Shown here: one piece after another, positions 12,540 to 23,667 of the stretch | How the letters are laid out: each line of letters starts with the position of its first letter | Position numbering within the stretch: position 1 is the stretch's first letter | Assembly: GCA_003833135.1 (NCBI GenBank) | Contig: QZLH01000106.1 | Span: forward strand, 22,458-63,712 | Reading direction: 5' to 3' | Source of the DNA: Oehlia diaphana | Taxonomy: Eukaryota > Glomeromycota > Glomeromycetes > Glomerales > Glomeraceae | Length of the DNA: 41,255 bases | Made by a program: the position numbers and the translations under genes | The notes under the pieces: generated by a model | The model's database searches: none | Seen by the model: only the letters and a program-made list of their open reading frames with translations | What the model was told of the DNA's origin: nothing

Positions 12540-13237
12540 TTTTGGTCAGACGATCTTATTTAATTTAATTCTGGTCTAATTTATAACTCCGGCCAAAATT
12601 AATGAAATCACGTGCATATGTGATCAAAACTTATATTGCGTACAAAAAGCTTCATCTGTTTATCTATTTACCAAAGATTAACGAAGATATAAATTAATTT
12701 GAAGATGATGAAAATTAAATTGCAAATATTACTGTATATTCTATAGAGTATAATTATTAATTTCTATAATAAATATATTATTATTATTATTATTTTGTCA
12801 TCCCTACCTTCATAACGCCTACTTTTATATTCGCGAACGGACCTCAATTCTTCGTTTTTTCTTCACAATTGAAAATATTTACTGTAGTAATACATTTATT
12901 CATTAAGAGTATAACTAGTTTGCACCCGAAGAGAAATCATTTGAGTGATATTACTACCAAATTTTATTATAATTTAGTAAACGATATCACCCGCATAAAA
13001 TTAAATAAAAATTAAATACAATATGAAAATGAATAAGGTATAAAAAATATTCTAATAAAGGAAAATTTTTCTAATAAAAGAATTTTTTTCAAATATTGAA
13101 GGTTGTAATAAAATGAGCATTTATACCTATGATCGAGAACAATAATGTTTAATCTAAAAAATAAAGCGAATCTTAATGTGTAATTAACATTAACGTTAAG
13201 GTCATATTTTATATTGATTTTTCGAATTCTAATAATT
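12540..13237. other. AT-rich intergenic stretch
   Basis: Contains an ATT trinucleotide run near 12780-12795. No gene or element end recognised. Confidence 0.5.
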
Positions 13238-13468
13238 TTACTTCGGAGTATAAAGCTTATACAGATGAGCTATATGACATTGAACGCATAATATGGGATA
13301 AATATGATAACCGATACTGTTATACAATTTCGAACAATATATTATTTCATTTGCTACTTCACACTTGAGACATTGATCATACGTCAATAAAGATCCGTCA
13401 TCTAAAAAGCGTTTATAAAAGTATAGAAATCTAATTCTACAGTTAAATGCATTCACATATGGGCGCAT
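13238..13468 (-). CDS. Small Cys-containing open frame, doubtful
   Basis: A 76-aa frame. It contains paired cysteines (DQCLKC about residues 32-37 and LCVQCH about 60-65) that could bind a metal, but no known zinc-finger spacing is met. Its start lies inside the left arm of the inverted repeat at 13452-13525, so it may belong to a transposon relic rather than a gene. Upstream, another frame reads NDAPTYLGFQKCAHM, which also hints at a broken longer coding sequence. Confidence 0.2.
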   Translation of the reverse strand: MRPYVNAFNCRIRFLYFYKRFLDDGSLLTYDQCLKCEVANEIIYCSKLYNSIGYHIYPILCVQCHIAHLYKLYTPK

Positions 13469-13525
13469 TTTTGGAATCCCAGATAGGTAGGTGCATCATT
13501 AATTCCAAAAGTGCGCTCATATGAA
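13452..13525. repeat. Imperfect inverted repeat (hairpin) with 24-nt loop
   Basis: The left arm around CATATGGGCGCATTTTTGGAA (13456-13476) and the right arm around TTCCAAAAGTGCGCTCATAT (13504-13523) are complementary apart from a few mismatches. The loop reads CCCAGATAGGTAGGTGC and so on. It could be the end of a small foldback transposon. Confidence 0.55.
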
Positions 13526-13953
13526 GAATATCCTTATTTACTATAAAATATATTTTTTTAATTACAACGGTTCAGTAAAAAAAAAAAAATTTCTTCCAAA
13601 TTTTATTAAGTATTTATAAAATGCTACATATTATTTTACTCGATTCGCTAAGAACGAAAGAGCGAATGAAAAACACTCTATTATAATTAAATTGACTTTA
13701 AAAAGGAATGAAGATATACAATACCTATAAACCTCTTATAAAAATAAATTAAAACAATCTGTAAATAAGTCGCATGATTCATACTAGAGGATGGTATAAA
13801 GAAATTTTGGGATGATCATCATAAACAGCGTCAAGGAAGTGCGAGAGTACATTCTAAACAATATTTTTTTTTTTTTAATATAAAAAAATATTATTATCGT
13901 TATAGTTAATTGTGGAAATTGATTATGATTTGATAAAAATATTGTTTATGTAC
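13526..13953. other. 3' flank of the 612-aa gene
   Basis: A/T-rich with homopolymer runs at 13578-13589 and 13866-13878. No other structure recognised. Confidence 0.4.
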
Positions 13954-15792
13954 CTATTTTGTTTTAGATTTTTTTGGAGTAACATCCGTAGATTGCTCAG
14001 CAACAACGGATACTTGTGATGGCGTAATTCTTTCCCAAAATTCTTCAAATTTCTTTTTAAAATTTCTAGTAATATCTGAATTATTTGCGTGAATTGGACC
14101 ATAATACATTTCCTCAAGTAACGTGAACCATTCTTTCTTTTCATTCCCATTTTGTTGATCATTATTCATTTCTGTCTCATTAAATTTTCTCTTATTAGTT
14201 TGATTAGAAGATTTATTAACATTTGGTCTATCATATTCATAATTAATATCAAATGGTAAATCATACTTTAATTTTAAATCAAATATTATTGGTAAACTTA
14301 TTTCAAAAAGTGGTTTAATTATTTCTTCATTACTTGCTAATCTTAAATATGATAAATAATTTCCTTTAAATGGAATTTTTGCATTACAAAATTCAAGATA
14401 AATAGAACAAATAGAATTAAAAGCTTGTGAAGTAAGTTGTTCTGGAACATCAATTCCAGAATATTCTTGTAATTGTAAATCTATCCAAATTCTTGATTCA
14501 ATAATATCTTCAAAACATTTATGTATAATTTCAGAATTTGAATCATAATTTTGAAGTAACCAATAATAAATATTTGAATGAACTGATAATGATCTCATTT
14601 CTACTGATTTTATTGAATCATTATCATATTTAAATCCAACATTATAATATTTTAATGCTTTTTCCCAAGCTTTTTCAGGTTGATCATCAATATATTTAAT
14701 TAAAAATTCCAATAAATCAAATTTTCTATGATATCTTTCAGGTTTTATTGTTTGAATAAGACAAGAACTAGCAATTATTGATTTTGATTCATCACGAATT
14801 TTTTGAAATGAATTCATTAAAAGATCTCCAACATCATTTAATCTATGTTCAAAAGAAAAAAGTATTTCTTCTATAATAATATCAGTTAATTTAAATCCAA
14901 CATTAATAAGTTGTTCTAAACGTTTAATAATAGTATCTATATCAGGACGTTCCCAATCTGTTGGTGGTTCACGAGGAAATAAGTTAGAAATAGCTCCTTG
15001 TATTACTAATTCATTAAAATCACTACAAATTTCATAATATCCAATCTTTTTCCACATATTAACTAAATCAGGATGAATTAATATTGCTCTAGATACATCA
15101 CTAAGTTGTTGATAATTCTCATAACCGTCTCTAGAAGGATATTCTTCATGTGAATTTGCTTGCATTAATTGTATATAATCTATTGAATCTTCATAAATAG
15201 GTTTTGGACGAGGAGGGAAAGGTATAAATCTTTTATTTAAAATTAAATCTTTTATTTCATCAAGATTTTGAATAAGTTTTTGAGGAGCGTAATTAATAAC
15301 AAGAGGTCCAGCAGATAAGAAATGAAATAATTCCATATCATTTCCTTTAGTTGCAAGTTCATTATCATCTAATACTTTATAACCTTCAGTCAATAATCTT
15401 GTAAAAACTGTTAAAGAAAGATTACTTGCCCATGGAGGAGGTTGAAATACATGAAATGCACTAAAATCAACTTGATTATGTAAATTACGTTCTCTCTTAA
15501 GTAATTCATCATGAGTACCAAAATGCATTAATAAACGTTGTAAAAAATATCTAGAAATTATTGCATTTCTCTTAAGTAAAGCTTCAATAACTTTTTCTGT
15601 TATAAAACCGTTACCGAGTCTTACTGCGTGAAATAAAACGTGAGATTTGCCATATTTATAAATTAACCATTCTGCTCTGGCGTCAGGGTCTTGAGAAGTA
15701 GTACACCACTCACGATTGATAAGAGAAAGTGAAAAGGGGATACTTGTAAATTTAAATATTTCTATTCTTAACTCGCTATTTAACGATTGCAT
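13954..15792 (-). CDS. Uncharacterised 612-aa protein with F-box-like N-terminus
   Basis: The N-terminus (LNSELRIEIFKFTSIPFSL...INREW, residues 4-29) has the spacing of an F-box, the helix that ties substrate receptors to SCF ubiquitin ligases. It is followed by an ARAEWLIYKYGKSHVLFHAV stretch that I associate with a family of uncharacterised proteins of early-diverging fungi. The middle (about 50-520) is predominantly helical, with repeated leucine/aromatic patterns that could be degenerate ankyrin-like or armadillo-like repeats; no strict repeat is visible. The C-terminal tail is charged, with basic clusters (NKRKF near 533-537 and TPKKSKTK at the end) that could act as nuclear signals. It is a single exon. 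The ATG sits directly after a T/A-rich tract. A broken paralogue of residues 153-296 lies on the same strand at 20499-20916. The molecular function is unknown; the F-box call is an inference. Confidence 0.85.
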   Translation of the reverse strand: MQSLNSELRIEIFKFTSIPFSLSLINREWCTTSQDPDARAEWLIYKYGKSHVLFHAVRLGNGFITEKVIEALLKRNAIISRYFLQRLLMHFGTHDELLKRERNLHNQVDFSAFHVFQPPPWASNLSLTVFTRLLTEGYKVLDDNELATKGNDMELFHFLSAGPLVINYAPQKLIQNLDEIKDLILNKRFIPFPPRPKPIYEDSIDYIQLMQANSHEEYPSRDGYENYQQLSDVSRAILIHPDLVNMWKKIGYYEICSDFNELVIQGAISNLFPREPPTDWERPDIDTIIKRLEQLINVGFKLTDIIIEEILFSFEHRLNDVGDLLMNSFQKIRDESKSIIASSCLIQTIKPERYHRKFDLLEFLIKYIDDQPEKAWEKALKYYNVGFKYDNDSIKSVEMRSLSVHSNIYYWLLQNYDSNSEIIHKCFEDIIESRIWIDLQLQEYSGIDVPEQLTSQAFNSICSIYLEFCNAKIPFKGNYLSYLRLASNEEIIKPLFEISLPIIFDLKLKYDLPFDINYEYDRPNVNKSSNQTNKRKFNETEMNNDQQNGNEKKEWFTLLEEMYYGPIHANNSDITRNFKKKFEEFWERITPSQVSVVAEQSTDVTPKKSKTK

Positions 15793-18395
15793 TTTTTTAT
15801 TTATTTATTTTTTTTTTTTTTCGAAAAAAAAAATATATATGTATATATATATATAAAAGAAAGTTGAATGAGAACAAGAAAGAATAACAATATAAGGGAA
15901 ATATTATTCCGAGTGATTATTTATACGTTAATTTTGTACAACAAGAAACGGAATTTTTGGGTGTAAACTCCATAAACATTTAATATTTATATCCAAAAAA
16001 AGAAAGGATTCGAACGCCTTTGTTTATCATAAATTTTTTCGCTTCTAGAATTATATTTAAATAATATAAACGTACTTTTTGAAAAAAAATATGGTTACGT
16101 TCAAAATATTGTTTTTTAACGGTGAGAGTTTTTTTTTTTTTTTTTTTATTTATTTTATTTATTTATTGTACAGTACTTTGTTATATATTGAATTTATAAA
16201 AGTTTTTTTTTTTAAAATGAAATTTTTGTGTACATAATAGTTGTATATTTCATCATTATGGCTATAAAGATGTATTCGGAAATCTAATAAAGGATTAATA
16301 CAAATAATGGCAACTGAAATCACTTTGCCACTCGGTTCAATAAAAAAAAAAAAAAAAGAAATATGGAATTTTTACTGGACTATCACAACGTACCATATTC
16401 ATAATATTCCCTTTTAACCAATTTCTATATATGGATATATAATGAAAGGGTTTTGAGGAATTTATATGAACAAAATTCTAACCATATTTATTTATGAGCA
16501 TCATTAGCCCGACCATTGACATAATTGGAAATTTTAACAAAGCAAAAAAAAAATAAAATGATCGACAAGGGCACAAGGCTGAACTTCATATCCTATATGC
16601 GTTGTTCTTATCTGTTATAGGTTAAAAATAAAATAAAATAAAAATATATAACCAATTTCATTTTATATATATTTATTTCATGCATCTAAATTTGTTATAC
16701 GTATTATATTTTATGCCTCAACAATCGCACTTAATTGAGGCGACAACGTGTTCGTTGACGAATAATACTTGATCAAAATACTTTTCTTCTTCTCAATTTT
16801 TTTTTAGCATAAATGCAACCTTCAAAGGCTACATTAATTAAATATCATATTATGAACGGGTAGTGAACTTAATTGACTCTAAAATAGGATGCTCTGTCAA
16901 AAAAAGCTAGATAACGTTTAATTAGTCACGTGTAATATATTTGATTGGATATATCACGTGTTTGAGGATCATTCGTGGAATAATTTCGGATTTTTCAATA
17001 CTAAGTTTAGATTCGAATATTTCTTCTTCTTTATAATTTACCAGATTTATAACCTTGAGGTTCCCTAGTCATAGATTATTCTCTTTTATGTATATTTCTG
17101 AATCATATAGAGCCCAGATCGAAATATTGCCCAATCAAATTCAGTACAAGACTTTATATTTTTTTGCATATTTTATATAGACGTTACAAATTACGATGGA
17201 AAATTTTCAAAACGATGAAATCAATAGATAACGATCATGTATAGTGAAAATAAATACGGAACGCGATTTACCGACATGAAAATTACTCGACTACTGAAAA
17301 TCATTTAAATAAATTCATCAGTTAGGTACGCCTCCGTTTTAATTCCAAATTATTTTTTTAAGTAAAATTTACTGCTTTTAAAACAAAATTATATATAGAA
17401 TTATTTATTTTCAAATTGCAATAATAAAATTAAAATTATTAAATAAACAATATCAGATATCCAATTTTTTAAATAGCTCCTAAAGTGCCAAATTTTGTAA
17501 AAAAAAAAAAAAATTAGCAATCTGGTTTCATATGATAAATAATTATTACTGATTAGATATAAAATATAAATATTTTTTTAAAATTATATATGATCATATC
17601 GATACTACGTTGAGCAAAGTACATTACTTTTTTCCGACGATCGCGATCCTCAAAATTCTTTAGTCAGAAAAGGAAAGTACTGAAATACTAAACGAAAATC
17701 ATTTACATAAAATTTAATTTTTAGTCCATTATATTTTCCATTTTGATGCTCAAGGCAGAATGGTGATTCGTTAGATAAAATGTCAAGTCGGCAAAGTGAA
17801 GTCAGTAAATTTTATGTCGGTAAAACAGGCTACATCTATTTGTAGGGTGAATTAGAACTTTAGACAAAATTTGATTCAATTATTAAAAAATTAAGCTCAT
17901 GAATGCAGGTTGCAGAAAATAATAAATTCTGAATGAGTGACAATTAAACATGAAGTAACCTAGAATTTTAAACATTTACATTAATCTAAGTAATTTCTTT
18001 AAATGAAAAAATAAATACACAGCAGCAAGTTTCTGGCTTGTCAACAACAGTTTCAACAAAAGATGCACGTATTTTTAACTTATTTTGCGTTAAAACATCA
18101 ATTCCTACTAAAATTATTTTTGGCTCTAACGCTGACTAATATTTCGTAATTGCACGTTACATTGTTACTATCGGTAAATTTTTATAATATTTATTTCAAT
18201 ATGATTTTCTTATAAATGATTGTATAATACCTATTCATATATTTAATTCTGTTCTTTATCATGTGTTTACGCAAGTTTTTGAAGCATATTGAATACATAG
18301 ATGGTACTTAGTACCAAATGGAAGCAATCAATCACCATCTCTATTTTTTTATAATATTTTTTCATTACTAGGATCTAACTCACATGGAATATCTC
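15793..18395. other. Intergenic stretch of low complexity
   Basis: Starts with T/A tracts and an (AT)n run at 15830-15857, which is the promoter side of the 612-aa gene. There is a poly(T) plus TTTA repeat at 16127-16165 and a 7-bp hairpin GCCTCAA/TTGAGGC at 16715-16742. Several short A runs follow. No gene or element ends are recognised. Confidence 0.5.
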
Positions 18396-18403
18396 TCTCT
18401 AAG

Positions 18404-19398
18404 TAGTGCTCCGAATAATCCAAGTTAACCCGGGTTATTTTGACCTGACTCGACTTTTAAATCGGGTAATTTTGAGTGATTCGTGACCCGCATGACTCGC
18501 ATGACCCGACCCGATGGGTCGGGTCATATATTTCCTTGACCTGGGTTTTAACCCGGATCAACCCAAATAAATTTGATTATCCAATCTTTTTTTTTTGCAC
18601 CTTTATTAAGTTAAAACGAAACAAGGCAGAAAGTGAAGATAGTGATGAAGAGGAATGGACAATATATACCAAAAAGAAAAAGGTAAAAAGCCAGGTAGTA
18701 TTGGTATATGTAGAGGCGGTAGACGTAGACATGTAAAGAAATAGTTTCATTGTAGTTGTATAATTAAAGGTGTTCGTAAAGAGATCACGTGGTATGCTGA
18801 AACGCTCGGTATAGAGAGATTGGTAGTGCTTGTCGCCATTCAATTTCAATGTATTTCTATGTATTTAAGCTGTAATTTGTTCTCTTTCACATTTATTGAA
18901 TTAAGAAATGCGTTTACGCTTGTAAAAAAAAAAAAAAAAGTTAAAACAAAACAATTAGAGCATGCATGTTCTGGCAGAAACAAAGTATTATTGAGTTACT
19001 ATTGATGCATTTAATAAAATTTTGAATTTTAATTCCAATCTTAATTAAATAGTTAATTATATAATGTAAATTCTTTTAAGTTTAAATGAAGTTTATATTG
19101 AATGTAATTGAATAATAGTGTAACTTTAAATTCGTATTGCAACGATAGATAAAAGTTGTGCAACTTACAGTACATGATGATCATTGTCATTATCTTGTAA
19201 ATCAATTTGTCTTATTATTGATTAACCAAAAATTCGAGTTTGAACCCGGGTTATACAGGTTAAGCTATACTTGGGTCAAGTCGATTTCGGTTTATAAAAT
19301 TGTGTGACCTGAACATATACGAGTCCCTCCTTTTTCACTTCAGATCGGGTCGAATATATTCTCAAAACCCGACCCAACTTGACCCGGTAGGAGCATTA
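18404..19398. mobile_element. hAT-like non-autonomous element, 995 bp, copy 1
   Basis: Bounded by inverted ends TAGTGCTCCG and (reversed) TAATGCTCCT, and by a perfect 8-bp direct repeat TCTCTAAG at 18396-18403 and 19399-19406. An 8-bp duplication with TAG-type ends is the mark of the hAT superfamily. Both subterminal zones are packed with GACCCG/CGGGTC words (for example GACCCGACCCGATGGGTCGG near 18504), the sort of clustered motif a transposase binds. No transposase is present. The interior carries an acidic then basic coding-like piece (ESEDSDEEEWTIYTKKKKVK, 18631-18690) that may be captured host sequence. Shares its ends and subterminal motifs with the element at 30962-31793. Confidence 0.8.
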
Positions 19399-19406
19399 TC
19401 TCTAAG

Positions 19407-19916
19407 AATGAATTTTTATGAGAGACCAAAATCTAGAAGTCAATACGATATCTTTTAAAATAATATATAATATTAAACCTTTAACTTACAATGTATTTTA
19501 TCATCTCACCTATAACATAGTTGCTTTAGATAATCTTTCATTTCCTCCAAATGTTAAAAGAGTTCCATCTCTCATTTGCACCTGGAAATCAAGTTTCTTT
19601 GACCGGAATTGTTTGGATGATGGCAAGGTTTGAAGGAAACTCTTTCATGAATAGCTAAAGCTTGACAGGAAGGTTCATAGTAAGCCCTCCTAATTTTAGT
19701 ATAAAATGTCACGTTCCCTATAAAAAATTTTTCAGAATAATGATCACGTGACTGAGTTTCTTCGAAGTAAAACTAATAAAAATGACTCATTTATTGAATA
19801 TAGTTTTGTAATAGTCTTAGTTCTACTACTCTTTAAGAAATAAAATGAAAATAAATAAATAAATAAATAAATTTATTGAATATAGTTTATATCTCCACCT
19901 ATAACGAAATGCTTAT
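19407..19916. other. Stretch between two elements, with weak coding traces
   Basis: On the minus strand near 19520-19640 two overlapping frames look coding-like (KKLDFQVQMRDGTLLTFGG in one), suggesting an old exon or transposon fragment, not identified. An (AAAT)n microsatellite occupies about 19848-19872. Confidence 0.3.
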
Positions 19917-20421
19917 TTCGTGATCCGCCAGTGAACCATAAAATTTGACTATTAAAAGGCGGTGATAAGTTCATATATATTTTTATCAATAATTTAGAAT
20001 CTGCGATTCCGGAGAAAAAAATATGGGATAACTCACCTTCTATTGATCATAGAGACATAAAATTATTACCATTAGATGCGTCTCGATGAGACGAGTCCGA
20101 TGAACCAATTTTATTTTCCTACGACCACTAGATGATGAGTTATCTTTAATATTTTAAAATACTAAATTTTTTTTTTTTCAAATTCAAATTTTCAGCTCTT
20201 ATGAAAGTGTCTTTTGGTGCTTAAAATTTTTACTGGTCTTTTATTATTAAGATAGCCAAATGGCATATTTTTATGCCTATAATATTTGGTTTTCATATTA
20301 TATTTTAGTAATTTGTACCTTGAATTGCCGGAACTGTAGATTCCGCGCTATTAGTAAGTATATATATAACTTTCACCGGAATTTAATAGCCAAGTTTTAT
20401 GGTTCACTGGCGGTTCACGAA
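19917..20421. mobile_element. Foldback element with long imperfect terminal inverted repeats
   Basis: Its outer 27 bp are inverted copies with one mismatch (left contains CCGCCAGTGAACCATAAAA, right its complement). TTAT flanks both sides. Pairing continues inward at roughly three-quarters identity through matched words such as CTATTAAA, GGTGA, GAATCT and TTCCGG. It resumes at GATAACTCA (20027) against TGAGTTATC (20136) down to a central hairpin CGTCTC-GAT-GAGACG near 20085. The left arm is about 168 bp and the right about 336 bp, the excess lying at about 20145-20318, as if something inserted into the right arm. No coding sequence is present. Confidence 0.75.
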
Positions 20422-20498
20422 TTATATATTTATTTAAAATTATTATTAATTAACTTTAATGAAGAAAAAAAGTTTTGAAATTTCTCATTTCATTTAGA

Positions 20499-20916
20499 TC
20501 ATAAAGTTGTTAAACGGGTTACAATGGAATTAACGTCAGGTATCACCCAATTATTAGGTGGAGTAGGAGGAAATAAAATCAAAAGAGCGCCTTGCATCAC
20601 GAGTTCGTTTTCACTACAAACTTCGTAATAGCCAATTTTCTTCCACAAATTTACTAAATCAGAATGTATCAATATCGCTCTAGCCACGACATTAAGTTGA
20701 CGACTATTTTCATAGCCATGGATAACCTTCATGAGCTCTCGCTTGCATTAATTAAATATATTCTATGGTATCTTCGAAAATAGGTTTAGGATGAGGGTGG
20801 AAAAGGCACAAACTTTTATTTAAAATCAAATCTTCAATATGATTAAGGTTTTGAAGGAGTTTTTGAGAGCATCAATAATGACAAGGACCAGCTGATAGAA
20901 AGTGGAATAATTCCAT
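20499..20916 (-). pseudogene. Broken partial paralogue of the 612-aa protein
   Basis: Matches residues 153-296 of the protein at 13954-15792. MELFHFLSAGP is followed by in-frame stops, DLILNK, PKPIFEDTIEYI plus a stop, LMQA, then a frameshift, and finally an open part with RAILIHSDLVNLWKKIGYYE. The N-terminal 152 residues and everything after the RLTTL position are missing. The open 77-aa remainder at 20499-20732 should not be read as a gene. Confidence 0.85.
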
Positions 20917-21246
20917 ACATTTGTAAAATTGGTAAAGATTACTATAACATAAAATCAATTTATAAGACCATATCATACACACGTTTTGTGCGACTGTGCT
21001 GCGTGATGACCAATCAAGGCTATCTTTTCTCCCTGATCTACGTGTTTCATGATCTACTAGGCGCTACACTACATATGTTAATATCAACTTTATTTCATCC
21101 GCGCCTTAAGCCATTTGGAATTTAAATGTAGTACTTTATTAATACTCTCACAGTTATATAAACCCCGAATTTTGACTTCAATCATATTATAATCTTTTTA
21201 TTTATTTAATTACAAAATAAATCTTCATCTGCTTCTAAAAAACATT
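20917..21246. promoter_or_regulatory. Upstream region of the 133-aa gene with TATA box
   Basis: TATATAAA at 21155-21162 lies about 90 bp before the ATG at 21247, with a leader free of upstream ATG close to the start. Nothing else is recognised in this stretch. Confidence 0.35.
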
Positions 21247-21648
21247 ATGTCTGTTTCTGTTAATAAACCGGCCGCAGCAATTATGCAACGTCGGCTATTT
21301 ACTAAAGGAAGGTTTTTTCATATTACACCAAACGATAAAAATCATTTCTTAATAACTTATAAAATTATTCAAGAAAATTCTGATTTTTTTGGTGACAATG
21401 ATCCTGATTATAAACTTAACTACGACCACGAATTTATTTATTCATATCATACAGCGAATTATTATGTCAGATGTAAGTTGTTAACTCATTCAATAATTGA
21501 AGATTTATTGAATCATGAAGAGTTTGATATAAACGCACAAAATAATGAAATGCCATTATCTCCACAACAAAAATTAAGTCTTGAAGAAAGCTTGCTTGTA
21601 AAGCTTTATTTACGCGTTTCACGAGGAACCGATGAAATTATAATTTAG
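21247..21648 (+). CDS. Orphan 133-aa protein, single exon
   Basis: I do not recognise the family. The frame is open and ends in TAG. Composition is that of a soluble, mildly acidic, Asn/Leu-rich protein with no signal peptide, no membrane segment and no cysteine pair. It opens MSVSVNKPAAAIMQRR and later has an acidic stretch GDNDPDYKLNYDHEF. The codon pattern is AT-rich but regular, a TATA-like box sits about 90 bp upstream, and no antisense frame is better. A downstream exon beyond the stop is not evident. It could be a lineage-specific gene; a chance frame cannot be ruled out. Confidence 0.5.
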   Translation: MSVSVNKPAAAIMQRRLFTKGRFFHITPNDKNHFLITYKIIQENSDFFGDNDPDYKLNYDHEFIYSYHTANYYVRCKLLTHSIIEDLLNHEEFDINAQNNEMPLSPQQKLSLEESLLVKLYLRVSRGTDEIII

Positions 21649-22736
21649 ATTAGCATATTTTGAGAAAAGTGCGTGCGTTATTACTCTTTTATTGTCCATT
21701 TGATCTTCAATTTTGGTTCCAGACCGTTTACTTAGTAGTCATTATATCAAACTTACTAAATAGATTTTACGTTACAAATTAAGAATTTTTAATATTTAAT
21801 ACCTCCCACAACATCTTTACCTTTATTTTCTCCTCCCATATATTCATTCACTTAGTATGAAACAATTATTTGAAATTTCGCCTAATATGACAAATCATGT
21901 AGTATTTAAATTTTAAATTTACTTTACTAACATTACTAGATTTGAAACTTTTTAAGACTTTTAAGAGCAATTGATGTATAGGAAAATATATATAATTATA
22001 AGAATATTCTTTAAGTATATTATGACATAAAAATAAAATTCCTAAATTTAAGATTTCGTTTTTACATTTCATGGTTATTAAAACTGAATTTACCGTGATA
22101 ATTTGTGTCAGAGATATTTATTAATTATGACATATAACGCAAAATCCACAAATATTAAAGATTTAAAAACTTGTAATTTCAAATTTACCTTTGCAATTCT
22201 TTACGTTCCACTCATATACAATTCATTCTCAAGCAGTCTATACATTTAAACCAGTAGTAATTCCGCACCGTGATAAAAATAGTTTACTAATTTTCCATCA
22301 TCTCAATAGAAGTTGTGTGCGTTAACCGCTCTTTTTTCTTGTAAAAAAAAAAAAATAATAAACTCTAAGTCTTTGAAATTTAACAAAATATTACTTTATA
22401 TATTTATATTGTAAAACAAAGTAAATAAAAAACTTTTTTTATATAAAAATAAACGCATAATATTAAAAAGGGTTCAAATTTTATACGCAGGTGCGTTGCA
22501 ACGCACCCTTTAATATCTCATATATAAAAGTCAAAATCACCATTCTAAATCATAATTTGGTCTTTAAGTATAGTTTCAGGGCAAGCAAATATACGCATAA
22601 TATAAAAGCTTTATAATATGTTCATAAAGATTTTATGCAACATTATTCAAAAATCAGAAAATTTAACGATGTCACGCGATAAGAAATGATCGACATATTT
22701 ACTATGAGAAAATTACCAAAAGGGGGGGGTGCGTTG
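21649..22736. other. Intergenic stretch with a perfect palindrome
   Basis: A/T-rich and without gene signals. The words ACGCATAATAT occur at about 22453 and 22593. A run of eight G lies directly before the element that starts at 22737. Confidence 0.4.
22490..22507. repeat. 18-bp perfect palindrome GGTGCGTTGCAACGCACC
   Basis: Reads the same on both strands and is GC-rich in a very AT-rich context. It could be a protein-binding dyad, the fused ends of a transposon that lost its middle, or a hairpin. Confidence 0.9.
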
Positions 22737-23053
22737 TAGGGTGACCAGGATTTCATGGTATGATGGACCGAAAAGTGTGGTGTGATTTAAACAAAAAGTG
22801 TGGTTTGGTGCGATTTTTAATTCTGGCCTGATTTAGCGTAATTTCGGCTGGAATTAACATAATAATTTTAATTTCAAATTCACTATCTTAATTCGAGCCA
22901 AAATTTGATAAACGAAAACCAACCATGTGATCATTAATCAAACAATTTACTGCGGATAGTGTGAAAAATGTGAAAAAATGCGGCCACACCAAAAGTGTGA
23001 AAAAATAACAAAAAGTGTGAAAAAGGTGTGACCGTTCTATCCTGGACACCCTA
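22737..23053. mobile_element. Small inverted-repeat element (MITE), 317 bp
   Basis: Begins TAGGGTGACCAGGAT and ends with the complement of TAGGGTGTCCAGGAT (14 of 15 match). The interior repeats GTGTGAAAAA several times on the right and AAGTGTGGT on the left. No matching 8-bp duplication is seen. If the outer TA is taken as the target site, a TA-inserting family would fit, while the TAGGGTG end would equally fit a hAT relic. Confidence 0.6.
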
Positions 23054-23647
23054 ATTTATAATAAAAAAATTCTAATTTCTTTTTAGTAATATAAACAAAC
23101 TAATAATAAGATAGAAAAATGATTTATTTATATATATATAATATGTACAGTGCAGTATCAGTACTTTCTTTCATATAATATTTTTAGACTAGTGATTCAA
23201 ATATATTATTGTATGCAAAAAATGACTATGATTCACAAAGAAATTCTGGTCAAAATTCGTGTAACAATACGAAATCATTTCATGGATAATAAGAAAATAC
23301 GCTATAATTATTTTGGCTAAATGGTATTTATGGCTTAATACTTTTCAGAGTCATAATAACGCAATATTACCATTTACAAAAATTGATAGGGAATTCAACA
23401 AGAAAAAAGGAACAAAAATAAGGTGGAAAGATCCATTTCATAAACTCCGAATTCATGGTTAAAAGATTTATGGTAAATAATCATTATCACTATTACGAAT
23501 TCCCAATTTGGCACAAATTAATTACTCAAATATACTATTATCACACACTTTCTGAAATATAGAACGTTCTTCCTTTTAATGATGCAATTTCAGTTGTCTT
23601 TATTATAACGTAATTTAATTGTTTATAATGAAGTGAAATAATTATGT
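23054..23647. other. Upstream flank of kinase A
   Basis: A/T-rich, no coding sequence recognised. It carries no obvious copy of the longer shared upstream block seen before kinases B and C. Confidence 0.35.
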
Positions 23648-23667
23648 CGGAATAATTGGTATAATAA

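Noticed and set aside
16003..16030. GATTCGAACGCC, similar to a tRNA T-loop on the minus strand
   Set aside because: The five-base T stem does not form and no D arm, anticodon arm or acceptor stem can be drawn around it.
19418..19633. 71-codon plus-strand frame
   Set aside because: The minus strand of the same stretch looks more protein-like, but is itself broken. Neither is supported as a gene.
20073..20108. A GATGAGACGAGTCCGATGAAC phrase resembling a hammerhead ribozyme core
   Set aside because: The required CUGAUGA is interrupted and GAAA is missing. The pairing is explained by the centre of the foldback element.
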